A stretch of 64,000 nt of DNA from Saturnia japonica (GCA_033032175.1 CM065320.1:5580001-5644000), one strand, 5' to 3'; positions 1 to 12,391 are shown, counted from the first letter of the stretch. A program made the numbers and translations. The notes: generated from the letters alone by a model not told the origin.

Positions 1-1
1 G

Positions 2-742
2 AAGAGCGCCGCGATGCTCTTCGATGCGGATTCGTCACAGATACCGTGGAAGCTTAAACCTGTTAAGCTCTACGATAATCCGATTCCGTATGTAAGAGAG
101 ACCAAATATCTAGGGGTAACCCTAGATAGTAGGCTCTCTTTTAGACCCCACATCCGTAAGGTTAGGAACAGGGCCGCGTGGGTCCTGGGCCGGTTGCATC
201 CTCTGTTGTGTTCGGTGAGTAAAATGTCCACGCGACATAAGCTCACGCTCTACAAGACGTGTATTCGACCAATTTTGACATACAGTTGCGCCGTGTTCGC
301 ACATATGTCCGAGTCGAGTTTCAAACGGTTACAATCGATACAGAATAGGTTCCTCTATCGTCTCACCGGGGCCCCGTGGTATGTTCGAAGCGTAGATCTC
401 CATAGAGATATGGAGCTTCCTTCGATACATGCCTACGTTAAACAGCTCTCCCGTTCGTATTTCGACACCGCGTCGAACCACGCGAATCCGTTAATAAAAA
501 CAGCCGCCACTTATGTTCCGGCACCCACGGACATCCGGTGCAAACGCCGGCCGCGCAATATTTTTATTGATCCCGACGATCACATCGAAAATTCGAATAA
601 ATATTACACATCCGTCTCTCCAAACAGAGCGTGCCAGCGCCCACGCCCGCGTAACCACCGTTCTCTCCGCAGAGGGCGGGCGGTCAATTTCGCTCCAGCA
701 CACCCGTCACGTCCACCCTCTCTAGCGGTAACCCAAGCCTAG
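2..742 (+). CDS. Reverse transcriptase C-terminal region (LINE ORF2), 5' end outside window
   Basis: The frame is open from the first bases to a stop at 742, so the ATG at 14 is internal and not the true start. In non-LTR elements this protein nicks the target and copies the element RNA onto it. What is visible is the region after the catalytic core: YLGVTLDSRLSFRPHIRKV near residues 32-50, then the motif LYKTCIRPILTYSCAVFAH (about 80-98), then the block TGAPWYVRSVDLHRDMELPS, all typical of insect Jockey-type elements. The last 70 residues are rich in arginine and proline. The catalytic YxDD lies upstream of the window. No stop or frameshift is seen in this part, so the copy may be young. Confidence 0.85.
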   Translation, partial: KSAAMLFDADSSQIPWKLKPVKLYDNPIPYVRETKYLGVTLDSRLSFRPHIRKVRNRAAWVLGRLHPLLCSVSKMSTRHKLTLYKTCIRPILTYSCAVFAHMSESSFKRLQSIQNRFLYRLTGAPWYVRSVDLHRDMELPSIHAYVKQLSRSYFDTASNHANPLIKTAATYVPAPTDIRCKRRPRNIFIDPDDHIENSNKYYTSVSPNRACQRPRPRNHRSLRRGRAVNFAPAHPSRPPSLAVTQA

Positions 743-1242
743 GTCCGTTCCTCGGTGTGAAACCCTTGGGTCAGGCAACCGCCCGCGCGATACAAGTGAC
801 ACTGTACGTGCATCACTTAGCTACCTACATACAACACTACACACGTATGAACATACACACGTGCACACCACACAGGTACATAGGTTCTGTGAGGGACCTT
901 TTTTTTCTTTTTTTACGCTAGTTAGTTAGCGCTAGTTAGTGTAGAAACATTCCGATTATTGAATACACATACGCACGGTTCCTTCCTTCCTCCCAGGAGG
1001 AAGGGAACGTGCCTATGTGTATATTTAGTTAGCTCGAATCGTAGGTGTAGGGATTCGAATAGATCGCGACCTATTTGCGAACGCGACGACCGCCCGAGCC
1101 GAGGTCCGGCCACTTTGGCACCCTCGTGCGAGTCGTCCACAAAACTTTCGCGGCTGAGTGCCCTCTGCGCTCGCCCCCAAGTCCGGTGAAGCTGTAAAAG
1201 CCGCAGCGGCTTTAGGGCCCCTAAGGCTAACAGTGTAGTCAG

Positions 1243-1246
<4 letters not shown>

Positions 1247-1300
<54 letters not shown>
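1247..1300 (+). repeat. Poly(A) tail of the LINE, followed by (TA)n
   Basis: 54 uninterrupted A residues end the LINE 3' UTR and run into TATATATATT. Long pure A tracts decay quickly, so the length and purity suggest recent insertion. The reverse-strand open frame across it (poly-phenylalanine) is an artefact. Confidence 0.95.
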
Positions 1301-1304
<4 letters not shown>

Positions 1305-1439
1305 TATATTCTACCTTTCTACTTAGAAACAAAGCTATTTTATAAATTCGAATAACTTATATTCTAGGTATATAACTGCGCTACCCAGTTTTTAGGAAAA
1401 TATTTTGAATTAAACATTTGACCTCAAATTTCGTGAATT

Positions 1440-1716
1440 TTTAATTAATTTTATACCTTCCTCTTCTTACCTCTTATCCTACTTAAGTATGGTCGGACCA
1501 ACATGTTTTCTTCTTCCACTCTGCTTTATCAAATATCATCTCTGTATTCACACCTTTTATACGCATAACATTCATCACACAATCCATCCATATCTTCTTC
1601 AGTCTTTCTTTACTCCTATATCCATCCATCTTCATACTTAACATTCTTCTAGTTATATGACCTTCATCCCTCCTCATGACATGCCTATACCATGGTAGCA
1701 TGGCATAAGCCTTCAA
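1440..1716 (-). pseudogene. C-terminal fragment of an RTE-type LINE reverse transcriptase
   Basis: The reverse strand reads WYRHVMRRDEGHITRRML near the start and ends in a lysine/tryptophan-rich tail with WKKKTCWSDHT and a stop at 1483. The pattern (R)WxxHVMRRDE...GRPKKxWxDC...WKxKTxxADPT is the standard C terminus of RTE-group reverse transcriptases spread through insect genomes. The frame has no ATG and is cut off on its N-terminal side, so it is a dead fragment. The AT-rich stretch from 1482 down to 1440 looks like its 3' UTR. Confidence 0.75.
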
Positions 1717-1867
1717 CTAAAGAGTAGTTTTATTGCATTTCGATTTAATGTATTACATGCTCTTCTGCGATGTAAATACATAAAAAAAAGAATGTTATAC
1801 TAAAAAGATTTTGCATTAGAGATTTATAGAAATTAGAAAACATCGTCCATATTACACTTATAACATT

Positions 1868-1910
1868 CTAGCTACCCGCCCCAACTTCGCACGGGTACAA
1901 TTTACAAAAT
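1868..1910 (+). repeat. Fragment of a CTAG...CACGGGT dispersed repeat
   Basis: CTAGCTACCCGCCCC followed by ACTTCGCACGGGTACA is the characteristic opening of a dispersed repeat class common in insect genomes. Only the first 40 or so bases are recognisable here. Confidence 0.5.
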
Positions 1911-1984
1911 GGTTTTTTTGTTTGTTTAAAAAAGCCCAACTTAGAGCGTATCGATTTAATATTGACAGTTCATAACGTCATAAC

Positions 1985-2240
1985 TGCCTCGTTAACCTAG
2001 TGGTACTAAACACGACTGCTGTGCTCGAGGTTCTAGGTACGATTCTCAGGTCGAGCAAAGTGCTATTGGGTTTTTCTATCAAATACCCAGTAGAAGCTTG
2101 GAGTTTGGCTTTGTTCTCGATTAATGGCAATAGGCTTGCCCTCTATTACATGGAATCTAAAACATACCCTGCGAACTGTGGGCGTACACCTCTACCTAAC
2201 ACTTCGGGGATACAGGCTTGATGTTATTTTATGTAACTTC
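1985..2240 (+). mobile_element. tRNA-derived SINE, copy 1
   Basis: It has a tRNA-like head with box A-like TTAACCTAGTGG and a degraded box B (GGTACGATTCTC), then a body shared with copies at 26686 and 35544 (GCAATAGGCTTGCCCTCTATT, TTCGGGGATACAGGC) and a short TATTTTATG-like tail. This copy carries substitutions in both promoter boxes. All three copies lie on the plus strand. The body is not tRNA, so it is not a tRNA gene. Confidence 0.85.
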
Positions 2241-5200
2241 ATAGTTACGAATAGTGCTTTTAACTCGCGTCGAGCAATTTATCATAGGTTTTTTTAAGTA
2301 GGATTTCTTTGGTCGTGAATAATTTTGAATTCGTGATATCTACAACGGTATTTATTTAAACAGAAAAATGTAAAGGCCAATCTTGACTTATATTAAATAT
2401 CCAAGTTAACCAACGAACTTATCTGGATAAAGATTAATACTGAATTGGAGAAAATAATTTCGCAAATAACGTAATATTTTATATTATTGTGTTGAAGATA
2501 CGAAATGGTTACTTTGCGTCAACCTTAGGAAATAAATATATACCAATGCGGGCTCTTCTCTAATCTTTTTGCAGGACTACAAATCTTTACAACTTTATTT
2601 TGATGTATCTCATAAGGTTTAGTCAGCGTAAGCCATGTAAGCGCCCGAAAAACATTTTTTGACGACATAATTACAAATAATTAAATTTTCTCTACTATAC
2701 AAAACTTAATTGGAATGTATTTATATATAACCCTTTCGTAAAAAAATATCTAAATGTTAGTGAAAACCGCATTAAAATCCGTTGCGTAGTTTAAAAGATC
2801 TAAGCGTACATAGGGCATACAGCGAGAAGCGTCATTTTATACTATGTATAGATAAAAGTACATAAATAACAAAATATAAAGGTTATACTGTCCATACAAT
2901 TATTTTCGAAGATCGACGAATACTATGTTATATTAATCCTAAAATACGTAAATAGAGAACACAAGATAAGGCTGGTGATTAAAATAGCATACATTTTTAT
3001 TATATTTAGTTTCTGCGCCTATACTTTGGAAGACAATTGCTGAAATTACTAATAATAATAAAAGATTACATCTATTCGATTCCAGTTAGTTATACAGTAT
3101 ATCAATCTGTAAAGTTGTATCATCCTTAACCAAGTATAAGTTATTGTGAAACTTAATAATATATGAAATTTGAAATCCTTTCAATAACTGGTTAGGGTTT
3201 TTGTAACAAACTTATCCTTTCCAATGCTGAGCATAAGCCTATAGACAACGAGAGTTAATTTATTGAGTGTTAGAAACAATCCCCTTATTATAATTTCATA
3301 ATTATAGAAGCTCCGTAATATAACGTTCATTAGAATTTTGAAGATAAAACTTTTAACGACTTCATTGTTAATTTCTGTTACGGACACGCTTTATTTATGA
3401 TGAATTTTACTCGAAAAGTTTTCGAACTTTCTTCGGTAATTAGAGCGTTTAGTGCTTAGTCTAAATTCTTGTATCGGCATGAGTATTATAAAAAAAATTA
3501 TTAATGAAATAAATACTTCTTAAATACAAGCTTTTATACAATAGTAAGTTGTACTAAAATGGAAATAATATCTTTTTTAGCAAGGTTTGTGCTGAATATT
3601 TTTGTATGTGAATATTATAAAAGAGAACGATCGAGGTTCTACATAAAAGCATATACTTAAATAGGCACGATGTTAGGATAATCACTAAGAAAATTAATAT
3701 TCACAATTATACCCAATATTCTGTTTCATGAAATAATTTTAAAAGCTTGTTTTTAAATTCTTCTCAACAAACCCTTTCATTGGATACCCATATTATGAGG
3801 GTGCATAAAAAATGACAGCTGTGTTTGGATTAAACTGTGCTTATCATCAGGAATAGTGCAGTCAGTGAGTCGAGATATTATTTAATAAAAACTGGTTCAG
3901 GATAACTGTATTAAAATTCAGTTGCAAGTCTTAAACGATACTAGCGAGGCAAATTAAATAATAGCTTGTAATTAACATAATATACACACAATGTCAACAC
4001 AAAAAAAAATTCAGTAGAAAATGCTAACGTATTTTCGAGAACGTTTTAAAATGCACCTCGAGACGGTCTGGGGATAAGCGATATTTTAAAGTGCTGCAAG
4101 GACAGATTCTTCCTGAAACTCTCTCAGAATAAAAATAATACAAATACTCCTGTTCTGATTTTGAGAGCAACCAACGTAACTTTTAAAGCAACCATTCGTA
4201 TTTTAAATCAATAAAAAACAGTTTGTAAGTATCCATGGGTAACTAATGAATAATTTATTATTGGTAAAAAAATTCAACTTTAAATACCTAAACATATTTT
4301 AATGTATTACAATTTATGATATAATACCATGATTTCGCCCAAAGTGTAAATACGTTTAGAAGTCGAAAATGCATTCATTTCAGGGCGACCATTTTAAAGT
4401 ACCTATACAGTTATATCGTAAGTCCAATTTGTTTAAGTCATAAGTATATTGTACCAAAAGTAAGTAAGCCTATAGACAAACTTAGTTATTCACCATATAA
4501 ATTAGGCAACCCGAATTCCAGTTTTCAATAATTATGAAATTTGATTAAACTCGACTTGTCAACTTATTCACGTCTTGTACGGAATTACACTCCACTCTAT
4601 CAGTTCTATTGCTAAGATTCAAATGCCTTAATTAAACATAGATTACCGTTGTCTTTTTATAAAAAGGATTTATATTATTATAGAAAAACAAAAAAAAATC
4701 TTGAGTTAAATGTTAAGTTTTACATTTTATTGAGAATCTGTTTTACACTTTGTTTATAATTTATAACAAAGTTTTCTATAAAAGACATCATAATATATCT
4801 TTTCAGAAGGTAACAAAATAGCAATAAGTTTATAAAATACTGTCATTTTTCATTGAGATACATAAGCACGGACAGCGACCCTTCATTTATATAATACTAC
4901 TCTATGACAGCATCTCACGTTAACTTCACAGCTATTGATCATACCAAAATAAATCAAAAAGCGAATACAAAGAGCGAAGTGTTTACCATAACATCGCATA
5001 TGCGTCCCTAAATCATAACACAATAAAATTTATAGCGAGCGGAAGGTCCGGCCTCAAGTGCTGATAAATCAAACACATTTTCTTCGTGTGACTGTAAAGG
5101 AAAATCTTTCTAGCAAATATAGCACACGACGACGTTGTTTATCTTACTTTACGAGGAAACATAATTGGTCCCGTGACACAATTTTTTTTAGAAATATTTT

Positions 5201-5370
5201 TATTACAATTAATAAGAAAATATACAATTTATAAACATAGTATGGATATTTCGTTTTAATTTTAGGAAATTCTATTACGATACAGTAATAAATTACGAGA
5301 TACGAGTACATGTTTCACATTCAGCCTATTTGTACGATAAAAAGTACGTTAATTCAAGTTAAAAGTTTTG
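2241..5370. other. AT-rich intergenic or intronic stretch
   Basis: No coding frame, transposon domain or repeat copy found elsewhere in the window was recognised here. Short open frames (for example 3181-3387 minus) have the composition of random AT-rich DNA. Confidence 0.5.
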
Positions 5371-5656
5371 CTTGAGCTGAACCCCATGGTTTCAGCCGTG
5401 TTAAATTTATTCGTTCAAATCTCCAACGCGCTGCTGGACTTTTCGTACTTGCCTCACAGCTTACAAGACCGCTTGACGTTCACGATTGCTGCTCGCTTCT
5501 TAAGACCATAGCGTGAAGTTATATAGCTTATAACATTTGTCAATAAATAATATAAAAAATGCAAATCTTTTTTTCGAATCTGACGGGTAATTTCAGAGAT
5601 TAGCACATTCAAACGAACAATCAATCTCTTAAGCTTAATAATATTAGTATAAATTA
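5371..5656 (+). repeat. CTAGCTGTGCCCC-type dispersed repeat, full-length-like copy
   Basis: The opening GAGCTGAACCCCATGGTTTC matches the start of the copy at 41683 (GTGCCCCACGGTTTCACCCG), with TTTATTC and GACTTTTCGTACTTGCC-like blocks following. It ends in the TTAATAATATTAGTATAAAT tail typical of these families. The start and tail are consistent with a non-autonomous element using LINE machinery, but no coding part is seen. Confidence 0.6.
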
Positions 5657-5674
5657 TAGGTACAAAAGTAACAA

Positions 5675-5956
5675 TTAAAAGTTCTTATTTATATTACAAA
5701 TTTTTAGAGAAGGTGCACGCAAGTTTGTGGGATTATTTAGATTACGACCATCTAAATTCAAATAGGATGCAATGAACGGGACAGAGCCTGATATATTGCT
5801 TCTCTTGATAACTAAATTAGAACACTTGGTATGCCAGTGCATATTACTACAACATCTTTTACAATAAAATACAACAGCACGAACACGATTCCTAACTGCC
5901 GATAATAGTGCATTGGTGTTGCCTTCCCCAATTAAATCTCGGACAGTTTCTACCAC
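5675..5956 (-). CDS. Unassigned open frame with a Cys/His cluster, possibly an exon or TE remnant
   Basis: This is an open frame of about 93 residues with no ATG at its start. Immediately upstream on the minus strand is a T-tract ending in AAG, which could be a 3' splice site. The frame contains CKRCCSNMHWHTKCSNL, a Cys/His arrangement of the kind seen in PHD-like zinc fingers and in some LINE ORF1 proteins, but too few ligands are present to call a domain. The C-terminal half is unremarkable. It lies about 600 bp downstream, on the same strand, of the RNase H-bearing LINE and could be unrelated. Family not recognised. Confidence 0.25.
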   Translation of the reverse strand: MVETVRDLIGEGNTNALLSAVRNRVRAVVFYCKRCCSNMHWHTKCSNLVIKRSNISGSVPFIASYLNLDGRNLNNPTNLRAPSLKICNINKNF

Positions 5957-6544
5957 CTTAAAAAAAAAACCAAAATTACGGCTCTTAAATTCAATTGACC
6001 CCTCAGATTGAAATAAAACCAGGAATGCCCAAACATTTTTGCCAATATTGACAAATGCAAAAAATGCCTGACATAGTAAAATTTCGCTCTAATAAAATGG
6101 TATCATTTGATGTTCTATTTGTCATTAATTTCATTTTGATATTTGATAATGAAAATAGGCGGACCTGTACAAATATTTCGCACATAAAATGTATACAATC
6201 TAATAGTCGTCAAGTTAGTTAAATAGATTATTAATAGATGGCGTCTTGAATATATATTTTGCATTAACAGGTGGTATTCAGAAAAAAATTCTTTTACGAA
6301 TATTATTACACTATTTATCTATATTTCATCAGTAGCGGGAATGTAAGTTTTAAAATGATGTTTAAATTATTAATTTTGATGAGAATTAATGAAGATAGGG
6401 CATTGCCAAGAAAAACACCTTTTTGAGAAATGTTTTTTTTATTCTTAAATTTTTACAGTTTTTTATGCAATCCGCATATGTCAGCCTCATCGTAATATAA
6501 CCGTAATATACTTTCAGCATAACATATATAATATTATCAATTTA

Positions 6545-7700
6545 ATACTAAGAAGAAATTGATAGGAACAGAGTAGCCACCTCATTATTGGGTGTATCAC
6601 CTAATACTTTATTATATATTCCAACGTCCAGTCTGTTCAAACCACAGGCGCTCATTAAGTTCTGCCTAATTGACTCAAACCGGACACACTCCACCAGAAC
6701 ATGATAAACGTCATCGACTTTCTGACAAACATCACAAAGATCATATGTTTATATTTGTTTGATGGAATATGTCACGATCTTAACCAATGTGCTAGAGGTA
6801 ACAACTTCCTTCCCAACTTTGTGGTGGCACACCAGGGTATACGAGGAGGTTCACTGTAATGTGTTATACCAGATACCTTTCTTACGTGATCTTTCATCAA
6901 AATATGTTTTGCAATCACTGTAACAACATTCTTTTAATTAATTTGGTAATAATTCTGCATAATCTGGCAATACATTAATAATTTTGCCATTTACAATACT
7001 TAATTTAGCTTATTTATCTGCCTTCTCATTATCCTGCAAACCAATATGTGCTGGTACCCGTTGCAATTTTAGATCCACTCCGGTACAAAGTAAATCATTT
7101 ATTTTACTTAGTAAGCTGTAAGCTACCGAAATACCTCTGAAACCAGAGGTGCATTGAGCTAGGTGCTGTAGTGTGCTTTTACTGTCACTACAAATAATCA
7201 ACTTTTCTAAGATTTAAATTTTTAACAAATGACAGTGCTTCTGAAATTGCAATACGTTCAAGGGACAAAATACAACAATAATTACAATTTATTTTAAAAC
7301 AGTCCTTATATGTTGAAAGTCCTGGCTTACCAGGAAGAAAGAAGACAACTCCGGATCCATAAGCACTCTTTGACGCATCAGTATAAATAACATTACATTC
7401 AGAATATTTTTGTTGTAATTCAGCTATAATATCATATTTTAATAAATTTAATTCATATTTATTTTTTTCTTTTTGTATACAATTTAAATTAATCTTAATA
7501 ACATCCGTAATTTTAATATTAGTTATCCAAGTTCTTAATGTAAACATTTGTAATGTAAGAGATGAAGTAATACATTCACCTTTGAGTTCATTATAAACCT
7601 CAATAAGCAAAGGATTTCTCCTTCTACCCAAGTAACTGTTGTGACAAAGAGTGCTCAGATTAGCCCATACTTTTACAATTTCACTATTGGACCAAGACAT
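6545..7700 (-). pseudogene. RNase H domain and C-terminus of a non-LTR retrotransposon, frameshifted
   Basis: The first frame (7700-7188) carries an RNase H N-terminal half: YTDASKSAYGSG (catalytic Asp near residue 108) and SLERIAISEAL (catalytic Glu near 148). A frameshift at about 7190-7200 moves the rest to a second frame (7201-7010) with IICSDSKSTLQHL (third acidic residue) and VPAHIGLQDNEKADK (last Asp region). The four DEDD positions are thus visible. Further down, broken frames hold LGRKLLPLAHWLRS and a Cys-containing tail, as in RNase H-bearing insect LINEs (I, Loa or R1-like groups). Several stops show the copy is dead. The RT domain is absent, so the fragment begins near the RT/RNase H boundary. 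Confidence 0.8.
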
Positions 7701-7740
7701 CGTTTTTAAATAAAATTTTATCGCTAAATATATTTATTTA

Positions 7741-9394
7741 TTTTTGAAGAAAATATATATTTTCTTCGAAAGCTCAGAGGCGGCAAGCAGAGTTCACTCT
7801 GCATGACATGAATTGGCGTTGTTTTTATAAATCCTCATTTAATTCTTAATGCCTGATTTTGGACTTTTTGTAAGTAATGATGATTAACATATTATATTAT
7901 ATTAATGTAGTTACATATCATTTAAAATAAATACTCTGTGTCTAAAAACTTTTGTTAATATCCCACGGGACAACATGGTTGAATGAAATATAACGTATCC
8001 TAGATTAGAGTCGATTTGATATCCATTACATACATTGCGCCAGGGTTACAGACATTTTTATGTTTCGCTCGTACCAGATACGTATTTATTTCTTTAACAG
8101 GCCAGTACGATCGTTTTATTTTATTTCATGATTATCCAACCGTTCATCTATTTACTAAATTCGTAAATTCATATTAACCGATTAGATACATATATTTAAT
8201 CTTTCCGCTTTGCCCCAAAATAAGGGATAATATTAGTACAATAATACTTATTCACAAATTATGAATGTCAACACCGTTGGCAAATTGACAAGTTAGTGCC
8301 CTAGTGCGGCGGTCCGTGTGACATGGGAATAGTATCGATGGGATGGAAGCGTAATATGATTGAACAGTCATGACCACAAAATAAATTTTTGCATAGCAGG
8401 GGTCAGGATTTCACTTTAAATCGATAACTTCTTATATTGTACTGATACAACCTTCATATTTCAGGTAAAGACTTATTTGCTATTGTGAAAACAGTCCTTG
8501 TCAATGTTAAAGAAAATCATTATGAGATCATCAGTATTAAAAATGTTTAGTTCTTATAAACAAAGTTTTATTTTTTTTAACTTATTACATTGGAACATTA
8601 ACTTGTAAGAAACAGATCACAACATATTATGTATCTTCCCGTTTCGAAAACCATCGGATAGTCAACTATTGCGGACACCGTTTAAACTTATAATTGGTTT
8701 TGTGTCTGACCAGTTATTTGTGTAATTTTGTACATTTGAAATTTCAACTGTCGTTTGAGTTCAAATACTTTAAGCAAAAACAAATAAGTACATAGGATTC
8801 ATAGAATATTAATTTGTTTCAACGTTAAGGTTTTATAATATTTTTCAAACGTTTCAAAAATATGAATATCCAATCCCTGTATACATTATTTCAGCATGAA
8901 AGATCCTCAGTACACGTTGTTACAAAGAAATCCAGTGAACCATTCTATTGAATCACGAAAAACTTAGTACGCTTAATAATTTCCAGTTATTATATCCGAG
9001 TCAGTTGTTGTTATAATTTACCTGAAAGTAATAAATGAATTTAAGAAAAATGTACGTGAAACTCTGTCGCACTGTACAAAATAAATAATTTATTAAGGAC
9101 AAGTTAACAAGGGTCTCATAAAGAAGGCAAAAGGTCGGCTATTTGTTTTCAGCGAAGGATGGTTCACCCCGCTTTGTTATTTACAGTTTGCGAGAGTTGC
9201 AGAGGACACGAACCGCCCGCAAGCCCGGCCGCTGTCTCACTACCCAGAAAACAACTTATGTACTACAGTGACTGTCTTGGAGGTCGATATAATTATTCCA
9301 AATTTTGAAATCCAATTTCAAAGCTAAATATTAATTACCTTTACATTTATATCTAATAGAACAACTGATTTTCTAAAGTGGATTTTTTGTCGTG
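7741..9394. other. Intergenic stretch without recognised elements
   Basis: A short phrase at about 7960-7975 (TATCCCACGGGA) resembles an internal piece of RTE-derived repeats. A GC-richer patch at 9170-9270 follows a pyrimidine tract plus TTTACAG and is open in two frames for about 45 codons, but there is no support for choosing a frame. Nothing else is recognised. Confidence 0.4.
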
Positions 9395-9700
9395 TGGTAA
9401 TTTTTAATTTTTAATCATAAACTTACGTTATGTGGCCCTATATTATGTCATTTTGGCGGTATTCTACGTTATTTAGTTTGGTTATTGTACACAAGTGAAG
9501 TGGATTATAATAATTAGGAATATGCATTTTAAGTTGCCACAAAAACTCCCTAGACCGTTTAACAAGGGACCCGTCATCGCTTAGAGCTACGTTTCAAGGT
9601 AATAAGAATAATTAGAAAAATATTATATTTAAGTGACGTTGGTAGAATTGTGGTTAAAGACACGTTAGCATTAAATAAAAAGAAGGAGAACTGATTATTA
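9395..9700 (+). repeat. Dispersed repeat family A, copy 1
   Basis: It shares ordered blocks with copies at 12392, 59268 and 61500: ATAAACTTACG, GTACACAAGTGAAGTGGAT, TTTTAAGTTGCCACAAAAAC, CTCCCTAGACCG and a terminal ACGTTAGCATTAAATAAAAA. No ORF is present. All four copies have the same orientation. Confidence 0.7.
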
Positions 9701-11084
9701 ATGGTTGTTTTTTTTTTATTTTATTAACAAAAATAATTGAAAAAGAAAATTAACATTAAACAGTGTTTAAGAAGCAGCATTGTATAAATTGTTTTCTATA
9801 GACGTAAAAATTAATGTAGATAAAATTTACGAAAGCTATCAAATTAAAATAAAATCCACTCTAAAAGTAAACCGTATCTACTTCCAAGATTTAGTCTATG
9901 GAAGTAGTACTTCTGTAAAACAAATTATACTTCGTAAATATCTAAGATAATAAACTAACTTATACTAAAGTTAGGAATAAAAACAAGGAAGGTGGGTGTG
10001 ACTTACATTGAAAGTTTTGGAAGTTGTAATATGTTAGTAGTAACGCGCTCAAGTACAGCTATCAAGTATATAATGTGTCCGAATTATGAAGAAAAATGAA
10101 ATAAGGAAGAGATTTTAGTGAAAATATACCATAGCATGATCGTAAGACGTAGTTCTCGTCTTATTAGCCATCCTCAAGTTGAAAATTTGTTGCAGTATGT
10201 TCCAGCAGCTGCATTTGAGGTCATTATTTCACTGTGAAAAGAAAATACTAGCAAGAAAGCTTTAATAATTTAAAGACAGGACAATAGGAATTAAATATGA
10301 ATAGAAAAATTTACAAATAAAACGTTAATTTGGCTGTGATATTTTGTAAGTATGATTTATCCAAATATATTATATCTTAGTGATTCTTTTACATATTAAA
10401 TTATGATTATCATGATTAATAAAATACATTAATAAATAATCATTATTTTAAGCTCAGTAATTACACATATTATAATATTGAAGGCGCCGGTATACGATGA
10501 AGGGAAAGGAAATAGATACCTTCTCGCTCCACGCCTCCCGTTTCCATAGGTCGCAAGTTCTTTTGGTTTCTATATCCTCACTGGTACTCGAGTTCTGGTT
10601 TTTCCAATAAGCACTAATTTTATAGATAGCTCAGCGTGGTCGCTGGTTAATTTTAAACACTTTTAGCGGAGCGTTTTTGAGAGAGTAATGCGTGCACTGT
10701 CACTTCTACTTGATAAGAGCGAGTCTATAAAGTGACAACTCGGCGAAGCGTTTTGAAAGCGACTGGGGTGAGAACTAGGAAGGAAATAATGAGTGAATGA
10801 ATATATGTATGAATCCGTGAATGAATAGTATAAATAAATAAAAATATACCGCGTATAGAAATATAATATAATTATTATTGTATAATATTCAAATAATTTA
10901 ATTTTTATTTTAATATTCAAATAATAAATGCTTTTATAATGTACCGTAATTAATTATTTGACAAATTAAGTCAATTTTCAAAAATTATCAATAAAAGTAT
11001 TATAACTTTATTTTGAAGAAAAATTTAAAAAATGTTAAAACTGAACTCAATAAAGTAAATGCAAGACAATTTTTAACAAAAAAG
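9701..11084. other. Intergenic stretch
   Basis: AT-rich, with a GC-richer island at 10480-10780. The minus strand of the island at about 10470-10610 is open and contains CDLWKREAWSEKVSISFPF, which is peptide-like but unassigned. TCTATAAAGTGAC at about 10715 has a TATA-like core but nothing downstream supports a promoter. Confidence 0.35.
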
Positions 11085-11262
11085 AAAATCAACTTCTATG
11101 AATTTGAGGAGTTCCCTGGTGTATCTTCGAAGTCGAAGGTCCAATACCAATGAAATTAAAATGGAACCAACCTTGAGGAATGCCCTTTCCAACGAAATAA
11201 GAATCATCTAAATCGGTTCATAAACAAAAAGATATGACTGAACAACCATATTTTTTTTAATG
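11085..11262 (+). repeat. Fragment of a LINE-derived dispersed repeat
   Basis: Ordered phrases AATTTGAGGAGTTCCCTGGT, ATGGAACCAACCTTGAGGA and AAATCGGTTCATAAACAAAA belong to a repeat class common in lepidopteran DNA (UTR of RTE-type elements, from memory). No protein remains. Confidence 0.5.
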
Positions 11263-11460
11263 TTCGTGCGTACAAAGTACCCGTGTTAGAAGTTAAACTT
11301 CTTTGTCAAACTAATATTTAAATCTCGTTTATGTTTATACTAATCTAAAGCTTTAGATTTCCGAGATTTAGAGGGAGGGAAATAGGAAGATATACCAGGA
11401 ATTAAATTAATTTAATTGTCATTAAAATATTACAAGTGTCGAAAATTAATACAAATTATA

Positions 11461-11500
11461 CCCTCATGCGCGCAAAGAAATTTCATTTCAAAATACATTC
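11461..11500 (+). repeat. Short block shared with 44258-44300
   Basis: CCTCATGCGCGCAAAGAAAT with TTCATTTCAAAA also occurs, with few changes, at 44258-44300. The shared piece is only about 40 bp, so it is a fragment of a longer unidentified repeat. Confidence 0.55.
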
Positions 11501-12391
11501 GAAATGAGGAACTCCTCCTGTTTTGAAGTCGGTTAAGAAATACAAAAAATAATGTTCGAGTGTTCCACCACTGCTACCCGCTACTACGGGTTCATGTAAA
11601 TTTAATACTCATCTAGTATTTAAGAAAAACAAAACTATCGTCAGTCTCATCCAATCAGTTTTAAATCAATCTTCAACTTGCCACTTAAAAATATCATCAT
11701 TTTCCTCTGCAAGTTACCACCAATATGCTTTTAGAATGGTCAAACAAAACAATCCATAAAAGCTTTACAAAACTATACATAAAACATCATTGTGGCCGCA
11801 ACATATGAGTTATTGCGGAAACGCGACAACTTCCGTCGCAACTACGGTCCTGATACATCTATACAATTATTGTGAAGCAATTAATGCGAAAATGTAATAC
11901 GATTAACATAAAAATACTAATCTCAATGCAAAACTTGACGAAATTAAATATTTTCTATGAAAAGATCTCTATTATTATTAGATGTATATGTAATGACTTC
12001 ATAATATATCACTGAACATAAGTACAAAGATAAACTGCGCAAAGCATGACGTTTTTTATATTTCGTAATCACCATTTCTTACATATTATATCCCGTATAC
12101 CTACAGTAGTCATTTTACCGAGCCAAAACTAAAGTACATAAAATAAAATTAAAAAAAAATACAAGTAATAAATAGTAGTTATTGTTTCTTAATGACTAGG
12201 TTCTTGTGAATACGTTTTATAATATTACTTAACATAAGTGATACTATTACTTATGATACACTATTAGCGGGCTCGCTAATTTTATTTGGTGTTTATCGTG
12301 AAAATCTCGTTTTTAAGTTAGAAATACTGGAAATTTGGAATCTCATAAAAAATATTCGTATCTGTTTTGGATTAATCTTTGATTAAGTATA

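Larger units (their letters stand above)
1..1300 (+). mobile_element. 3' part of a Jockey-type non-LTR retrotransposon
   Basis: The end of the reverse transcriptase ORF (to 742) is followed by about 500 bp of 3' UTR and a pure poly(A) tail at 1247-1300. The 5' part lies outside the window. A second, reverse-oriented copy of the same 3' end is at 49000-50021, and a 64-bp remnant is at 59340-59403, so this is a real multicopy family. The UTR holds a recognisable terminal block around 1175-1240 (GGTGAAGCTGTAAAAGCCGC) that is shared by all three copies. The clade assignment rests on the protein motifs, not on a search. Confidence 0.88.

Noticed and set aside
922..1332. 136-codon minus-strand frame with a long phenylalanine run
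   Set aside because: Antisense of the LINE 3' UTR and its poly(A) tail.
9160..9330. GC patch with acceptor-like TTTACAG and two open frames
   Set aside because: Two frames are equally open and no donor or homology supports either.
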